Assembly: GCA_947178505.1 (NCBI GenBank)
Contig: CAMWYR010000001.1
Location: 62,001 to 126,000 of the forward strand
Reading direction: 5' to 3'
DNA length: 64,000 nucleotides
From: an uncultured Muribaculaceae bacterium
GTDB taxonomy: Bacteria > Bacteroidota > Bacteroidia > Bacteroidales > Muribaculaceae
In this document: positions 52,068-62,117 of the stretch, one piece after another
Numbering within the stretch: position 1 is the stretch's first letter
Layout of the letters: every line of letters begins with the position of its first letter
Program-made: the position numbers and the translations under genes
The notes under the pieces: generated by a model
Seen by the model: the letters and a program-made list of their open reading frames with translations, nothing else
Databases searched by the model: none
What the model was told of the DNA's origin: nothing

Positions 52068-54881
52068 ATGAAATTCAGTCTTTTCAGATATATATTTCTT
52101 CTTCCGATGCTCCTGGCGGTGGCATGTTCTGACGACATGATTCGGCCTGAACAGACGGAAGAACGCGTCGCCGTATTCAATGTCCGTGTGCCCCGGTATG
52201 ATAAAGTCGACATGCGTACGCGCGCTGACGGTGTAGATGATGAAAAGGTAGATTGCTTTGCAGTGCTCGTTTCCGATACGTCGGAAGATGACGGTGTGCT
52301 GGTGATGGACCCGGTGAAGATCCCCGATCCGCAGATTGATGAGACAGGAGAATTCAGGTTCAACGTCCAACTCGACAAGTCGATTTCGAATCCGCGTAAC
52401 TGTCACTTCAAGCTAATCGCCAATCCCTCCGATAAAGTATGGACGTTCAGAAAGGGAACAACTCTTAATTCAGATATCTCAGCCACAATAGTTGATATCA
52501 CAGATGCCGTTACAGGCACAATCATGATGAGCGGCCACTGTAATCATTCACATCTTTTCGAGCATACCGGCTACGAGATCTCGCTTTACCGCAATGTGGC
52601 GGCCGTGAGCGTTACGCAGGAGGATAATGACACTTCAATGCCCTTCACAGTCTACGGAACGCCCGGTAACGTCTCAGTCACTGCCGGAATCAACACTACC
52701 CTACCATCTCCGGCCGCCGGAGAGCCCGCAAAGTCGGTAACAGTTGCCGACGGTAATCTGCAATATATCGCCCCTGTTGCCAACGATAGTCATGATGATC
52801 CGTTTTCATGCGATGCAAAGCCATTTGTCATCGTCAAGGCCACATACTTCTACCACGACTACTACTATAAGCTTCCCTTCGCGTATACGGATTCTGTCGG
52901 CACTGAGAAGGCCCTCGATATAGAGCCCAATCATAAATATGAGTTTCTGATAAAGGATATCACCGCTCCCGGCTACGACACCGAATCGGAAGCGGCCACC
53001 GGAATAGCCTCGGTCGACGTGGTCTATACCATCTACGACCGACAGCCGCGGATATTCAATATGACCTCCGACGGCCGTAATGAACTCGGCATCACCGATA
53101 AGATCGAGGATGCAGTCGGGGAGCAATGCAAGAAATCCTTCTTCGTGAAATGCTACCCGGCACCCTCGTCGGCAACCGAACTGACTTTCAGCGCCTCCGG
53201 AAGCTGGATCAGCGTCAACCCTAACCCCCTCAGCGCTACTGAGGTTGAAGACTACGAGGGTCAGAAAGGGATGCTCTACGAGTTTGAAATGACAATTGAC
53301 AGAAATCCCTACCGTCAGGAACGGCAACTTACGCTCACGGCCTCATGGAAAGGACTCAGCGTGAAAATGCCCGTGATACAAGGCCGCAGTTTCAGCGCCG
53401 ACACACGCAGTTCGGTCAACCTCTTCATATACGAGGAAGACGGCACGCTCGCGCGCCGGATTAACGGCTACTGGACCTTTGTCAGCGGCATAGGTACGGA
53501 GAAAGACTACGGAGTGGCCGACTGGGTGGCCGGCGCTCCTGTACTTCATGGCATCACCCCCGAAGCTAACGGGGGCCGGATCCGCACGCAGGGGCTTCAC
53601 TTCCCGGTGATGAACGGCGGAAGATATTATGAATATGACATCAAGCCCGACTTCACTACTGCTCCTACGGCCGCCTACTATGAGATAAGCGTCAAATCCG
53701 GGTCTCCCTTCCTCGGTCACCTGATATATCCGGCAGGTCGTCAGGCGCTCGGGAGCATCGCCCGAATCCAGTTTACAGGCGATAGTTACGACACATACAC
53801 CGACACCGACGCATTACGCTTCATTGCATACAATGCCGACGGCGAGATGGTAGACAACATCACGATGGATCTCTATCATACCGGTCTTTTCGACCGTTCG
53901 GACCATACGGCATTCCGGGCCGATGTGATTAACTCGGCAGAGATCACAGCCGCATGGTATTACTATGAAGTGATTCGTTTTGAAAGCGGAGAGAACGTAA
54001 CCTACTGGCTCGACCGCAACGTTGGCGCACGCTCATGTGGATTTGATATCGTAGACAACGAGGGCCATTCGATTTTCACTGAGGATGAGGCGTGGCCGTT
54101 CCTCGGGGGCGACGGAGCGGCACTTGGTGGTCTCTATTACGGCATCGCTGATGAAGGGGTGAACTACGGGGATCCGTCACTGAAGAATAATTTCGGACCG
54201 AAAGGCTACACAATTCCACTGCTTTCGCAATGGAATGAGTTGCGCGACTCCAGGAATTTCGAAACGGGGGCCACCCTCTCGCCTTCTCATAAAGCATATT
54301 ATTCCTCCTACCTTCAGACAGACGATCGCGCAGTCTACTTCCCCAAAGCCGGACTCATGCAGAACAAGGTCTACACGTCAGACTCGCGCACCGGCAACTA
54401 CTGGACATCAACGGTTGCCACCGGTTTTGAGAAAGTGGAGATCGGCAAATGGCTTACCACGATAGTGATTTCGGGCAACGGCACTTACACCTCCAACGCA
54501 CGCATTCAGAATCCGCAGACAGCCCTTTCCGCACGCCTCGTCAATATTTCCGACCGTCGCGAGACCTATTATCAAACCATACTGCAAGTGAAAGGAGCTA
54601 CGCACGTGTTCCTCTACCGTGATATCAACGGCTACCGCGAATGGCCGACAGCATGGCCCGGCACGCCCGTAGCGAGTCCGGATATCGCTTTCAGTAAGAC
54701 AGTCAACTTCGCCTACGAGTCATCGCGCAATGTGAAATATAAGGTGCTTTTCAACTATGTAGATGAAAACGGGGGCATCACAACTATGGCACTATCAAAT
54801 CCTGAAGCCGGAATCAGCGCGACAGGCTGGGACGCCGAAGGGAACTTTACGTTCAACACCGACCACGAACTTGTGCCATAA
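52068..54881 (+). CDS. Second large tip-type pilus lipoprotein with FISUMP-like domain
   Basis: 937 aa; lipid cysteine 20 (LLAVAC), site R52 (MRTRADGV). Residues about 30-330 are pilin-like. About 354-450 is BACON-like (FSASGSWISVNP, LTLTASWKGLSV). About 646-825 has the layout of a FISUMP/Fib_succ_major domain: YWLDRNVGA, GPKGYTIPLLSQW, GNYWTSTV and ALSARLV. From about 842 to the end is a CBM26-like module (ATHVFLYRDINGYREWP and TGWDAEGNFTFN). It lies 8 bases behind the preceding gene and is last in the operon. Probable adhesin; ligand unknown. Confidence 0.75.
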   Translation: MKFSLFRYIFLLPMLLAVACSDDMIRPEQTEERVAVFNVRVPRYDKVDMRTRADGVDDEKVDCFAVLVSDTSEDDGVLVMDPVKIPDPQIDETGEFRFNVQLDKSISNPRNCHFKLIANPSDKVWTFRKGTTLNSDISATIVDITDAVTGTIMMSGHCNHSHLFEHTGYEISLYRNVAAVSVTQEDNDTSMPFTVYGTPGNVSVTAGINTTLPSPAAGEPAKSVTVADGNLQYIAPVANDSHDDPFSCDAKPFVIVKATYFYHDYYYKLPFAYTDSVGTEKALDIEPNHKYEFLIKDITAPGYDTESEAATGIASVDVVYTIYDRQPRIFNMTSDGRNELGITDKIEDAVGEQCKKSFFVKCYPAPSSATELTFSASGSWISVNPNPLSATEVEDYEGQKGMLYEFEMTIDRNPYRQERQLTLTASWKGLSVKMPVIQGRSFSADTRSSVNLFIYEEDGTLARRINGYWTFVSGIGTEKDYGVADWVAGAPVLHGITPEANGGRIRTQGLHFPVMNGGRYYEYDIKPDFTTAPTAAYYEISVKSGSPFLGHLIYPAGRQALGSIARIQFTGDSYDTYTDTDALRFIAYNADGEMVDNITMDLYHTGLFDRSDHTAFRADVINSAEITAAWYYYEVIRFESGENVTYWLDRNVGARSCGFDIVDNEGHSIFTEDEAWPFLGGDGAALGGLYYGIADEGVNYGDPSLKNNFGPKGYTIPLLSQWNELRDSRNFETGATLSPSHKAYYSSYLQTDDRAVYFPKAGLMQNKVYTSDSRTGNYWTSTVATGFEKVEIGKWLTTIVISGNGTYTSNARIQNPQTALSARLVNISDRRETYYQTILQVKGATHVFLYRDINGYREWPTAWPGTPVASPDIAFSKTVNFAYESSRNVKYKVLFNYVDENGGITTMALSNPEAGISATGWDAEGNFTFNTDHELVP

Positions 54882-54936
54882 CCGGGCTGAAATTCACATA
54901 TTTTAAGCAAAAAGATTGGTTTAAGGGGTAAGAAAA

Positions 54937-54968
54937 GTTGTGTAGGTCATAAAAAATTTGTAATTTTG
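54937..54968 (+). promoter_or_regulatory. Promoter of rplM-rpsI
   Basis: GTTG (54937-54940), 20 bases, TAATTTTG (54961-54968). The -33 element differs from TTTG by its first base. Confidence 0.75.
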
Positions 54969-54969
54969 C

Positions 54970-55076
54970 GAGCCGATTATATCCAGTTGAACGTTCGCTT
55001 GGGGATAATCCGGAGGTTTTGGCCAACCGAGGATTTGAAAGAGCGACAATTAACTAATTAAAAATCAAACAGTAAA
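54970..55076 (+). promoter_or_regulatory. Structured leader of rplM
   Basis: A leader of about 100 bases. GATTAT (from 54975) can pair with ATAATC (about 55004-55009), enclosing the palindrome GAACGTTC. A second stem GGTT/AACC (about 55014-55028) follows. Bacteroidia are known to have autoregulatory L13 leaders; this is a candidate, and I could not check a covariance model. Confidence 0.5.
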
Positions 55077-55553
55077 GTGGATACTTTAAGTTACAAGACA
55101 ATTTCCGCCACCCCCGAGACAATCGAGAAGAATTGGGTGGTGATCGATGCAACCGATCAGGTGCTTGGCCGTCTTTGCAGCAAGATCGCGAAGATTCTGC
55201 GCGGCAAGAACAAGCCGGATTACACACCGAACCTTGACTGCGGCGACAACGTAGTCGTAATCAACGCTGATAAGGTGATCCTTAACGGCGGTAAGATGGA
55301 GAAGCGTGAATATCTCCGCTACACGGGCTATCCCGGCGGACAGCGCAGCTTTACTCCGGCCGACCTTATGGCAAAATCGCACAAGGTTACAATGAAGGGC
55401 AAACACCCCCTCTTCATCAAGGTGGTAAAGGGCATGCTCCCCAAGACTAAACTTGGCGCAAAGCAGCTCACGAATCTTCACGTGTTCAACGGTGAGGATC
55501 ATCCCTTCGGCGACAAGAACCCGATCCTGTTAGACATCAATAAAATGAAATAA
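55077..55553 (+). CDS. rplM: Ribosomal protein L13
   Basis: 50S protein L13, 158 aa. It starts at GTG (55077): the conserved Bacteroidetes N-terminus DTLSYKTISA begins right there, and no ATG fits. Motifs include WVVIDATDQVLGRLCSKIA and the KVVKGMLPKTKLG region. It is followed by rpsI after 8 bases, the classic L13-S9 pair. Confidence 0.97.
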   Translation: MDTLSYKTISATPETIEKNWVVIDATDQVLGRLCSKIAKILRGKNKPDYTPNLDCGDNVVVINADKVILNGGKMEKREYLRYTGYPGGQRSFTPADLMAKSHKVTMKGKHPLFIKVVKGMLPKTKLGAKQLTNLHVFNGEDHPFGDKNPILLDINKMK

Positions 55554-55561
55554 GAAAGAAG

Positions 55562-55948
55562 ATGGAAAAAGTAAATGCAATTGGCCGTCGTAAGGCAGCA
55601 GTGGCCCGCGTATACCTCGTAGAGGGAAGCGGCAACATCGTGATTGACAAGCGTCCGCTCGACGTATACTTCCCCTCTTCAATTCTCCAGTACGTGGTGA
55701 AGCAGCCCCTTCTCACTCTTGAGGCAGCAGAGAAGTATGATATCGTAGCCCACCTCGACGGTGGCGGTTACAAGGGTCAGGCAGAAGCCCTCCGTCTCGC
55801 AATCGCCCGCGCGCTGGTAAAGATCAACCCGGAAGACAAATCAGCACTCCGCAAGGAAGGCTTCATGACCCGCGACGCCCGCGAGGTTGAACGTAAGAAG
55901 CCGGGTCGTCCCAAAGCACGCAAACGCTTCCAGTTCTCCAAGCGTTAA
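55562..55948 (+). CDS. rpsI: Ribosomal protein S9
   Basis: 30S protein S9, 128 aa, with AIGRRKAAVARVYLVEGSG at the N-terminus and the basic tail GRPKARKRFQFSKR that reaches the decoding P-site region. It is the second gene of the operon and is closed by a terminator at 55947-55978. Confidence 0.97.
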   Translation: MEKVNAIGRRKAAVARVYLVEGSGNIVIDKRPLDVYFPSSILQYVVKQPLLTLEAAEKYDIVAHLDGGGYKGQAEALRLAIARALVKINPEDKSALRKEGFMTRDAREVERKKPGRPKARKRFQFSKR

Positions 55949-55978
55949 AATCCCGGATTCCGGCATCCCGGGATTTTT
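55947..55978 (+). terminator. Terminator of rplM-rpsI
   Basis: AATCCCGG (55949-55956) pairs with CCGGGATT (55968-55975), extended by A-T pairs that include the stop codon, and followed by TTTTT. Confidence 0.88.
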
Positions 55979-56003
55979 CCGGGGCGCAGGTCAATTCAAT
56001 ATT

Positions 56004-56036
56004 ATGCGCTGTGCGCATTGTGTTTAGTATCTAAAC
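56004..56036 (+). promoter_or_regulatory. Two small palindromes in the rpsB leader
   Basis: ATGCGC-TGT-GCGCAT (56004-56018) and GTTTAG-TAT-CTAAAC (56022-56036) lie in tandem 74 bases before the rpsB ATG. They may form an autoregulatory site for S2; this is only a candidate. Confidence 0.45.
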
Positions 56037-56109
56037 CCGGCGGATGGACACGTTCCCTACCCCGCGGTTGAATCTACAAAAGAACGTAAACAAAGCAAGA
56101 CCAAAAAAA

Positions 56110-56931
56110 ATGGCAACACCCACATTTGACCAGCTTCTTGAGGCAGGCGCACACTTCGGCCACCTCAAGCGCAAATGGAATCCCGCAATGGCTCCCTATA
56201 TCTTCATGGAGCGCAACGGTATCCACATAATCGACTTATATAAGACGGCAGCCAAGATCGAAGAGGCAGCCAACGCTCTGAAACAGATTGCAAAGAGCGG
56301 CAAGAAGGTGCTCTTCGTAGCTACTAAGAAACAGGCCAAAGAAGCAATCGAGAATAAAGTCGGCGCAATCAACATGCCCTACGTGACAGAGCGCTGGCCG
56401 GGCGGTATGCTCACCAACTTCCCCACCATCCGCAAGGCTGTGAAGAAGATGACCACCATCGACAAGATGGAGAAGGATGGCACTTTCGACAACCTTTCGA
56501 AGCGTGAGAAACTTCAGATCACCCGTCAGCGTGCGAAGCTCGAGAAGAACCTCGGCTCAATCGCCGACCTCGGCCGTCTTCCCTCGGCTTTGTTCGTGAT
56601 CGACGTTATGAAGGAGCACATCGCAGTTGCAGAAGCTAAGCGTCTCGGCATCCCCGTGTTCGCTATCGTCGACACCAACTCCAACCCTGCTGACGTTGAC
56701 TACCTGATCCCGGCCAACGATGACGCATCGAAGAGCATCGAGCTGATCCTCGGCGCTGTGTGCGATGCTATGGCAGAGGGTCTTGAGGAGCGCAAGGTTG
56801 AGAAGATCGACGCTCCCGAAGACAAGGAGGCTGAAGGCGAGGCAGCTCCCAAGCGCCGCCGCGTTCGCCGCAACGAGGCAGCCGCTGAGGCTCCCGCTGC
56901 AGAAGCTGCTGAGGCTCCCGCCGCTGAGTAA
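56110..56931 (+). CDS. rpsB: Ribosomal protein S2
   Basis: 30S protein S2, 273 aa from MATPTFDQLLEAGAHFGHLK. A 22-codon upstream extension is not conserved and overlaps the leader. The core spans residues 1-225. The tail (about 230-273) is rich in Ala, Glu and Pro (a common Bacteroidetes extension) and includes KRRRVRRN. It is followed by tsf, with a terminator-like hairpin between them. Confidence 0.96.
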   Translation: MATPTFDQLLEAGAHFGHLKRKWNPAMAPYIFMERNGIHIIDLYKTAAKIEEAANALKQIAKSGKKVLFVATKKQAKEAIENKVGAINMPYVTERWPGGMLTNFPTIRKAVKKMTTIDKMEKDGTFDNLSKREKLQITRQRAKLEKNLGSIADLGRLPSALFVIDVMKEHIAVAEAKRLGIPVFAIVDTNSNPADVDYLIPANDDASKSIELILGAVCDAMAEGLEERKVEKIDAPEDKEAEGEAAPKRRRVRRNEAAAEAPAAEAAEAPAAE

Positions 56932-56943
56932 GAAAATTTTCAA

Positions 56944-56978
56944 CGGGCGCGCCCCGCTGGCGGGACGCGCCTGTTTTT
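56944..56978 (+). terminator. Hairpin between rpsB and tsf
   Basis: GGCGCG (56946-56951) pairs with CGCGCC (56966-56971), with an inner CCCCGC/GCGGG stem, then TTTTTATTTT. It can end part of the rpsB transcripts; tsf may be partly read through. Confidence 0.8.
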
Positions 56979-57019
56979 ATTTTAATCACGAATCAATCTT
57001 TTAATATTAGCATACTACA

Positions 57020-58012
57020 ATGGCTGTAAGCATTGAAGATATCAAGAAACTGCGCCACATGACAGGTGCAGGCATGATGGACTGCAAGAACGCCCTCGCT
57101 GAGACTGACGGCGATATCAACGCAGCTATCGAAATCATCCGCAAGAAGGGTCAGGCTGTCGCTGCAAAGCGTGAAGACCGCAACGCCGCTGAGGGTTGCG
57201 TATTCGCCGGCGTAAACGGTAATTTCGCTGCTATCGCTACCCTCAAGTGCGAAACAGACTTCGTTGCAAAGAACGAGTCTTTCCGCGCGCTTGCAAAGAA
57301 GGTGCTCGAAGTTGCCCTCGAGAACAAGGCACACAGCCTCGATGAGCTTAAGGAATGCTCTTTCGACGGCCGCACTGTTGCTGAGCACATCACCGACGAG
57401 ATCGGCAAGACCGGTGAGAAGATGGAGCTCGGTGACTATGAGTGGATTGAGGCTGCTACCGTGGCTTCCTACAACCACTTCAACGATAAGCTCGCCGCTA
57501 TCGTAGGCTTCAATCTCGAAGGCGTAGACGCTCAGGTGGGTCGCGAGGTCTGCATGCAGATTGCATCAATGAACCCTGTTGCCGTTTCACGCAACGACGT
57601 TCCCCAGGAGACTATCGACCAGGAGATCGCCGTAGCTGTTGAGAAGACTAAGCAGGAGCAGATCCAGAAGGCTCAGGAAGCTGCCCTCAAGAAGGCCGGC
57701 CTCAACCCCAACCACTTCGACTCTGAGGATCACATCGAGAGCAACATGGCTAAGGGATGGATCACTCCCGAAGAGGCTGAAAAGGGTCGTCAGATCATGA
57801 AGGAAGCCGGCGAAGCTAAGGCTGCCAACCTCCCCGAGGCTATGATCCAGAACATCGCCAACGGCCGTCTCAACAAGTTCTTCAAGGAAAGCTGCCTCCT
57901 CGAGCAGGCTTACGTGCAGGACGCCAAGATCACTGTCGGCCAGTTCCTCGACAACACTACCAAGGGTCTCGTTGTTGTTGATTTCAAGCGTGTTAACCTC
58001 AACGAGGATTAA
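57020..58012 (+). CDS. tsf: Elongation factor Ts
   Basis: Nucleotide-exchange factor for EF-Tu. The 330-aa protein has the N-terminal UBA-like domain VSIEDIKKLRHMTGAGMMDC with KNALAETDGDINAAIEIIRK, and the core motif ETDFVAKNESF. The C-terminus carries a second subdomain with VQDAKITVGQFLD. The rpsB-tsf order is the usual one. Confidence 0.97.
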   Translation: MAVSIEDIKKLRHMTGAGMMDCKNALAETDGDINAAIEIIRKKGQAVAAKREDRNAAEGCVFAGVNGNFAAIATLKCETDFVAKNESFRALAKKVLEVALENKAHSLDELKECSFDGRTVAEHITDEIGKTGEKMELGDYEWIEAATVASYNHFNDKLAAIVGFNLEGVDAQVGREVCMQIASMNPVAVSRNDVPQETIDQEIAVAVEKTKQEQIQKAQEAALKKAGLNPNHFDSEDHIESNMAKGWITPEEAEKGRQIMKEAGEAKAANLPEAMIQNIANGRLNKFFKESCLLEQAYVQDAKITVGQFLDNTTKGLVVVDFKRVNLNED

Positions 58013-58037
58013 TCCTCCTGAGACTCTTATAAAGTTT

Positions 58038-58076
58038 ACTCCCCGATGCTTTCCGAAGCATCGGGGAGTTCTTTTT
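58038..58076 (+). terminator. tsf terminator
   Basis: A perfect 14-15-bp stem ACTCCCCGATGCTT (from 58038) / AAGCATCGGGGAGT (from 58056) with loop CCG, followed by CTTTTTT. Confidence 0.92.
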
Positions 58077-58151
58077 TATAATAAGCGCAGGAGATAGACG
58101 TTTCTTGGATAAGCAACCTAAAATCGAACTACTGACAACGGAAACTTAGCA

Positions 58152-58892
58152 ATGATTGACTTTTTGACAGACATTGACAATCAGCTGATGCTCTTGCTGA
58201 ATTCATGCCATAACAAAGCCTTTGACACGTTTATGTACTGGATAAGCACACGCGTGGTATGGATTCCTTTTTATGTGACACTTCTCTACAGCCTGCATTA
58301 TAGATTCGGATGGCGCACAGCGCTCCTCGTCGGGCTGATAGCCGGCCTCGCCGTTGCGATGGCCGACCAGATATCCGCCACACTCATCCGGCCGCTCGTC
58401 GGCCGCCTCCGACCCTCAAATCCCGACAACCCCATTTCGCCACTCGTGCATATAGTCAACGGCTACCGGGGCGGCAGCTACGGATTCCCCTCATGCCACG
58501 CAGCCAATACCGTTGCTGTGGCAACGTTCCTCTCCCTGGTGGTGCGCGTAGGCCGCTTCTCACTCTGCATGATCTGCTGGACTATTCTTGTGAGCTACTC
58601 CCGCATCTATCTCGGCGTTCACTACCCCGGCGACATCCTTGCCGGGTCGGTTGTCGGCATTCTCTCAGGCTTCACCACCTACCGCATCTACCGTTTCATC
58701 GTCTCGCGCATACGTCATTTCAGAGCTACGCAACGCGACATGCGCAAGTTTTTGAGCAATTATGAATCTCAGACTCTTTCCTTTACGGGCCAGATTGAAT
58801 TTCAGGTCTACAAGAGGGTGCATCCTGTCGTCTCAATCTACACTGCGGCCGTAACAGTGCTGACCATCGCTCTCTTTACAATAAGGATTTAG
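58152..58892 (+). CDS. PAP2-family membrane phosphatase
   Basis: 246 aa, about five helices. The three PAP2 signature regions are present: a basic IRPLVGRLRPSNP stretch (79-91), PSCH (113-116), and R151 with H157 in SRIYLGVHYPGD. Active-site residues face the periplasm in this family. Likely substrates are lipid phosphates such as undecaprenyl pyrophosphate or phosphatidylglycerophosphate. The last 50 residues form a cytoplasmic tail (RHFRATQRDMRKF) and then a final helix. Confidence 0.9.
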   Translation: MIDFLTDIDNQLMLLLNSCHNKAFDTFMYWISTRVVWIPFYVTLLYSLHYRFGWRTALLVGLIAGLAVAMADQISATLIRPLVGRLRPSNPDNPISPLVHIVNGYRGGSYGFPSCHAANTVAVATFLSLVVRVGRFSLCMICWTILVSYSRIYLGVHYPGDILAGSVVGILSGFTTYRIYRFIVSRIRHFRATQRDMRKFLSNYESQTLSFTGQIEFQVYKRVHPVVSIYTAAVTVLTIALFTIRI

Positions 58893-58939
58893 GCTCCATC
58901 CACTAAGGCTCCATCCACTAAAATTTCTTAATGCCAGGC
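58892..58939 (+). repeat. Dispersed 3'-end repeat, family 1, copies 4a and 4b
   Basis: GGCTCCATCCACTAA (58892-58906) begins on the last base of the PAP2 stop codon, followed at once by GGCTCCATCCACTAAAATTT and on through CTTAATGCCAGG. This is the most complete copy of the family. Confidence 0.88.
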
Positions 58940-58980
58940 ACATCTGCGAGACCGTAGGTAACTTTAATTTTTAAAGCTCC

Positions 58981-60381
58981 CTACTCCACCGGGATGGTCG
59001 GATTAATCAGGAACACGCGCTCCGTAGCGCGCGTTAAGGCCGTATAGAGCCAGCGATAGAAATCAGGGCCTAATTGCGCGGGGTCGATACCGCTCATATC
59101 GATATAGACATGCTTCCACTGGCCGCCCTGCGCCTTATGGCACGTGACGCAATAGGCATATTTCACCTGCAGGGCGTTGAAGAAAGGATCATTATCAAGC
59201 GCTGCAAGCCGCTCCGTGAGTTCTCCTTCCTGAGCCGCCATCGCTACATTCTGGAAACGTGCCATCTCCTCCCTAGGGATTGAGGGCCCCTCGCATACAA
59301 GGCTACGCAGCATGATCCAGGCTGTCACTATCTCCCCGTCGGAAAGGCGGAGTTCAGCCTCTGTAAAATAGCGGCCATAACATTTCTCAGTCTTCCCTAC
59401 CCACGTCACCTCAGCCGTGTCGCCGTTAGCGATCAGACGTGAGCGTTTCTCATTGCGGCGCCAGTAATAATCATTCTTTGCGATTACAAGCCGGTCGCCA
59501 CGCTCAAGGGGTTCTTCGGCATACATCACCATATTCCTTATCGCACGGTTGAAATCGTTGGCCCGCCAATTGGAGCGCGTCACCACCAGCGTCTCATCCT
59601 GCCCGACGGCCGAGAATGAATCGGTCAGGGAGTCGGCGAGTTCCGCTGAAGAGATAACGGTGACATCCGGCATTCCCGAAACTTCGAGAGAGATAGTCTC
59701 CCCTTCGGGCGGGGGTGCGAAAAGAGCGGTGCGCACGATCGTGGCATTATGCACGATTCCGCTCTCCACGGCCTGGCGCACCGGAATATCGAGCGATGCG
59801 CCGATCGGATTCAACCCCAGCTGACGCAACCGCTCATGATTCATGGCCGTCGACTCCGTCTGCCCGACCGGGGGGAGCTGTGCCTCATCGCCCACGAGCA
59901 TCATCCTGCATCCCGGCGCGGAATAGACATATCTGATGAGCGTGAAGAGCAGACTACGCTGCGACTGCGGATTATCGGCAATCAGCGAGGCCTCGTCGAC
60001 AATGAAGAGCGTGTCGCGCGAAGGATTCTGAGCGGCAAACCAAGAGCGGCCTGTCGGATCGGCCGGATTCGGGCGGAAAATGCGACGGTGGATAGTCGAA
60101 ACAGGATGTCCCGAAAAAGCGGCGGCCACCTTTGCGGCCCTACCTGTCGGAGCGAGCACCGCCACCTTCATTTTGGCGGCATCGAGCGCCTTTATAAGCG
60201 CAGCGACGGTAGAGGTCTTACCCGTGCCGGCATACCCGTTGAGCACAAACACATCACGCGGGGCGCCGTCGGCGGCAAAAGCCGCGGCGGCCTCCAGCAT
60301 TGCCCGCTGGGAATCGAGCGGAGTAAACGGGAGAAAGCTCAGGGCGGAGCTGTAAATCACATTCGCACGGTCGGAACTCAT
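58981..60381 (-). CDS. RecD-like superfamily 1 DNA helicase
   Basis: 466 aa from MSSDRANVIYSS; the longer frame to 60456 adds an unconserved Pro/Ser stretch. ATP site GYAGTGKT is at 49-56. Motif II is FIVDEASLI, and ARG-type motifs include LVGDEAQLPPVGQ. The C-terminal UvrD_C_2-like region has YAYCVTCHKAQGGQWKHV and RWLYTALTRATERV. It stands alone, without RecB or RecC neighbours, as is common in Bacteroidetes. It probably works on stalled or broken DNA. Confidence 0.9.
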   Translation of the reverse strand: MSSDRANVIYSSALSFLPFTPLDSQRAMLEAAAAFAADGAPRDVFVLNGYAGTGKTSTVAALIKALDAAKMKVAVLAPTGRAAKVAAAFSGHPVSTIHRRIFRPNPADPTGRSWFAAQNPSRDTLFIVDEASLIADNPQSQRSLLFTLIRYVYSAPGCRMMLVGDEAQLPPVGQTESTAMNHERLRQLGLNPIGASLDIPVRQAVESGIVHNATIVRTALFAPPPEGETISLEVSGMPDVTVISSAELADSLTDSFSAVGQDETLVVTRSNWRANDFNRAIRNMVMYAEEPLERGDRLVIAKNDYYWRRNEKRSRLIANGDTAEVTWVGKTEKCYGRYFTEAELRLSDGEIVTAWIMLRSLVCEGPSIPREEMARFQNVAMAAQEGELTERLAALDNDPFFNALQVKYAYCVTCHKAQGGQWKHVYIDMSGIDPAQLGPDFYRWLYTALTRATERVFLINPTIPVE

Positions 60382-60518
60382 AGAAATAGAGATGCTGACG
60401 CTCCCCGCCGGGGGCTGAGGCCCGCAGAAAGCGGGCACAAAGGCAAAGAGTGCCAATTATTAACACGCTTTAATAAAAATTATCTATGAAATAAACCCTC
60501 CGAATGCGAAAAAATTGT

Positions 60519-60526
60519 TATCTTTG
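60519..60526 (+). promoter_or_regulatory. -7 box of eno
   Basis: TATCTTTG, 38 bases before the ATG. The -33 region is not recognisable. Confidence 0.6.
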
Positions 60527-60537
60527 CAAAAGAATAA

Positions 60538-61869
<1,332 letters not shown>

Positions 61870-61890
61870 TCCGTAAGATTATATTCACGG

Positions 61891-61922
61891 AAAGTGCCGG
61901 GCTCACCGCCCGGCACTTTTTT
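61891..61922 (+). terminator. eno terminator
   Basis: A perfect 12-bp stem AAAGTGCCGGGC (61891-61902) / GCCCGGCACTTT (61908-61919), then a T-rich tail. Confidence 0.9.
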
Positions 61923-61995
61923 ATTCACTACATTCGAGAGAGAGGATATTCGCGAGAGGATATTTATGTTTGCACCGTTATTGACCTGCGATTCT

Positions 61996-62026
61996 TTTGA
62001 TTTTCGGTTGAATTTATTTAATTTTG
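61996..62026 (+). promoter_or_regulatory. Promoter of the OPT transporter gene
   Basis: TTTG (61996-61999), 19 bases, TAATTTTG (62019-62026). A full consensus match. Confidence 0.85.
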
Positions 62027-62117
62027 CAGATATCTCAACACGCAGCGGAAAGCAAGGCGCGCAATGACGCGTCGGAATTTTCTCCTGTGGGGAGGAACAA
62101 TAGTAAAACCTGACATT

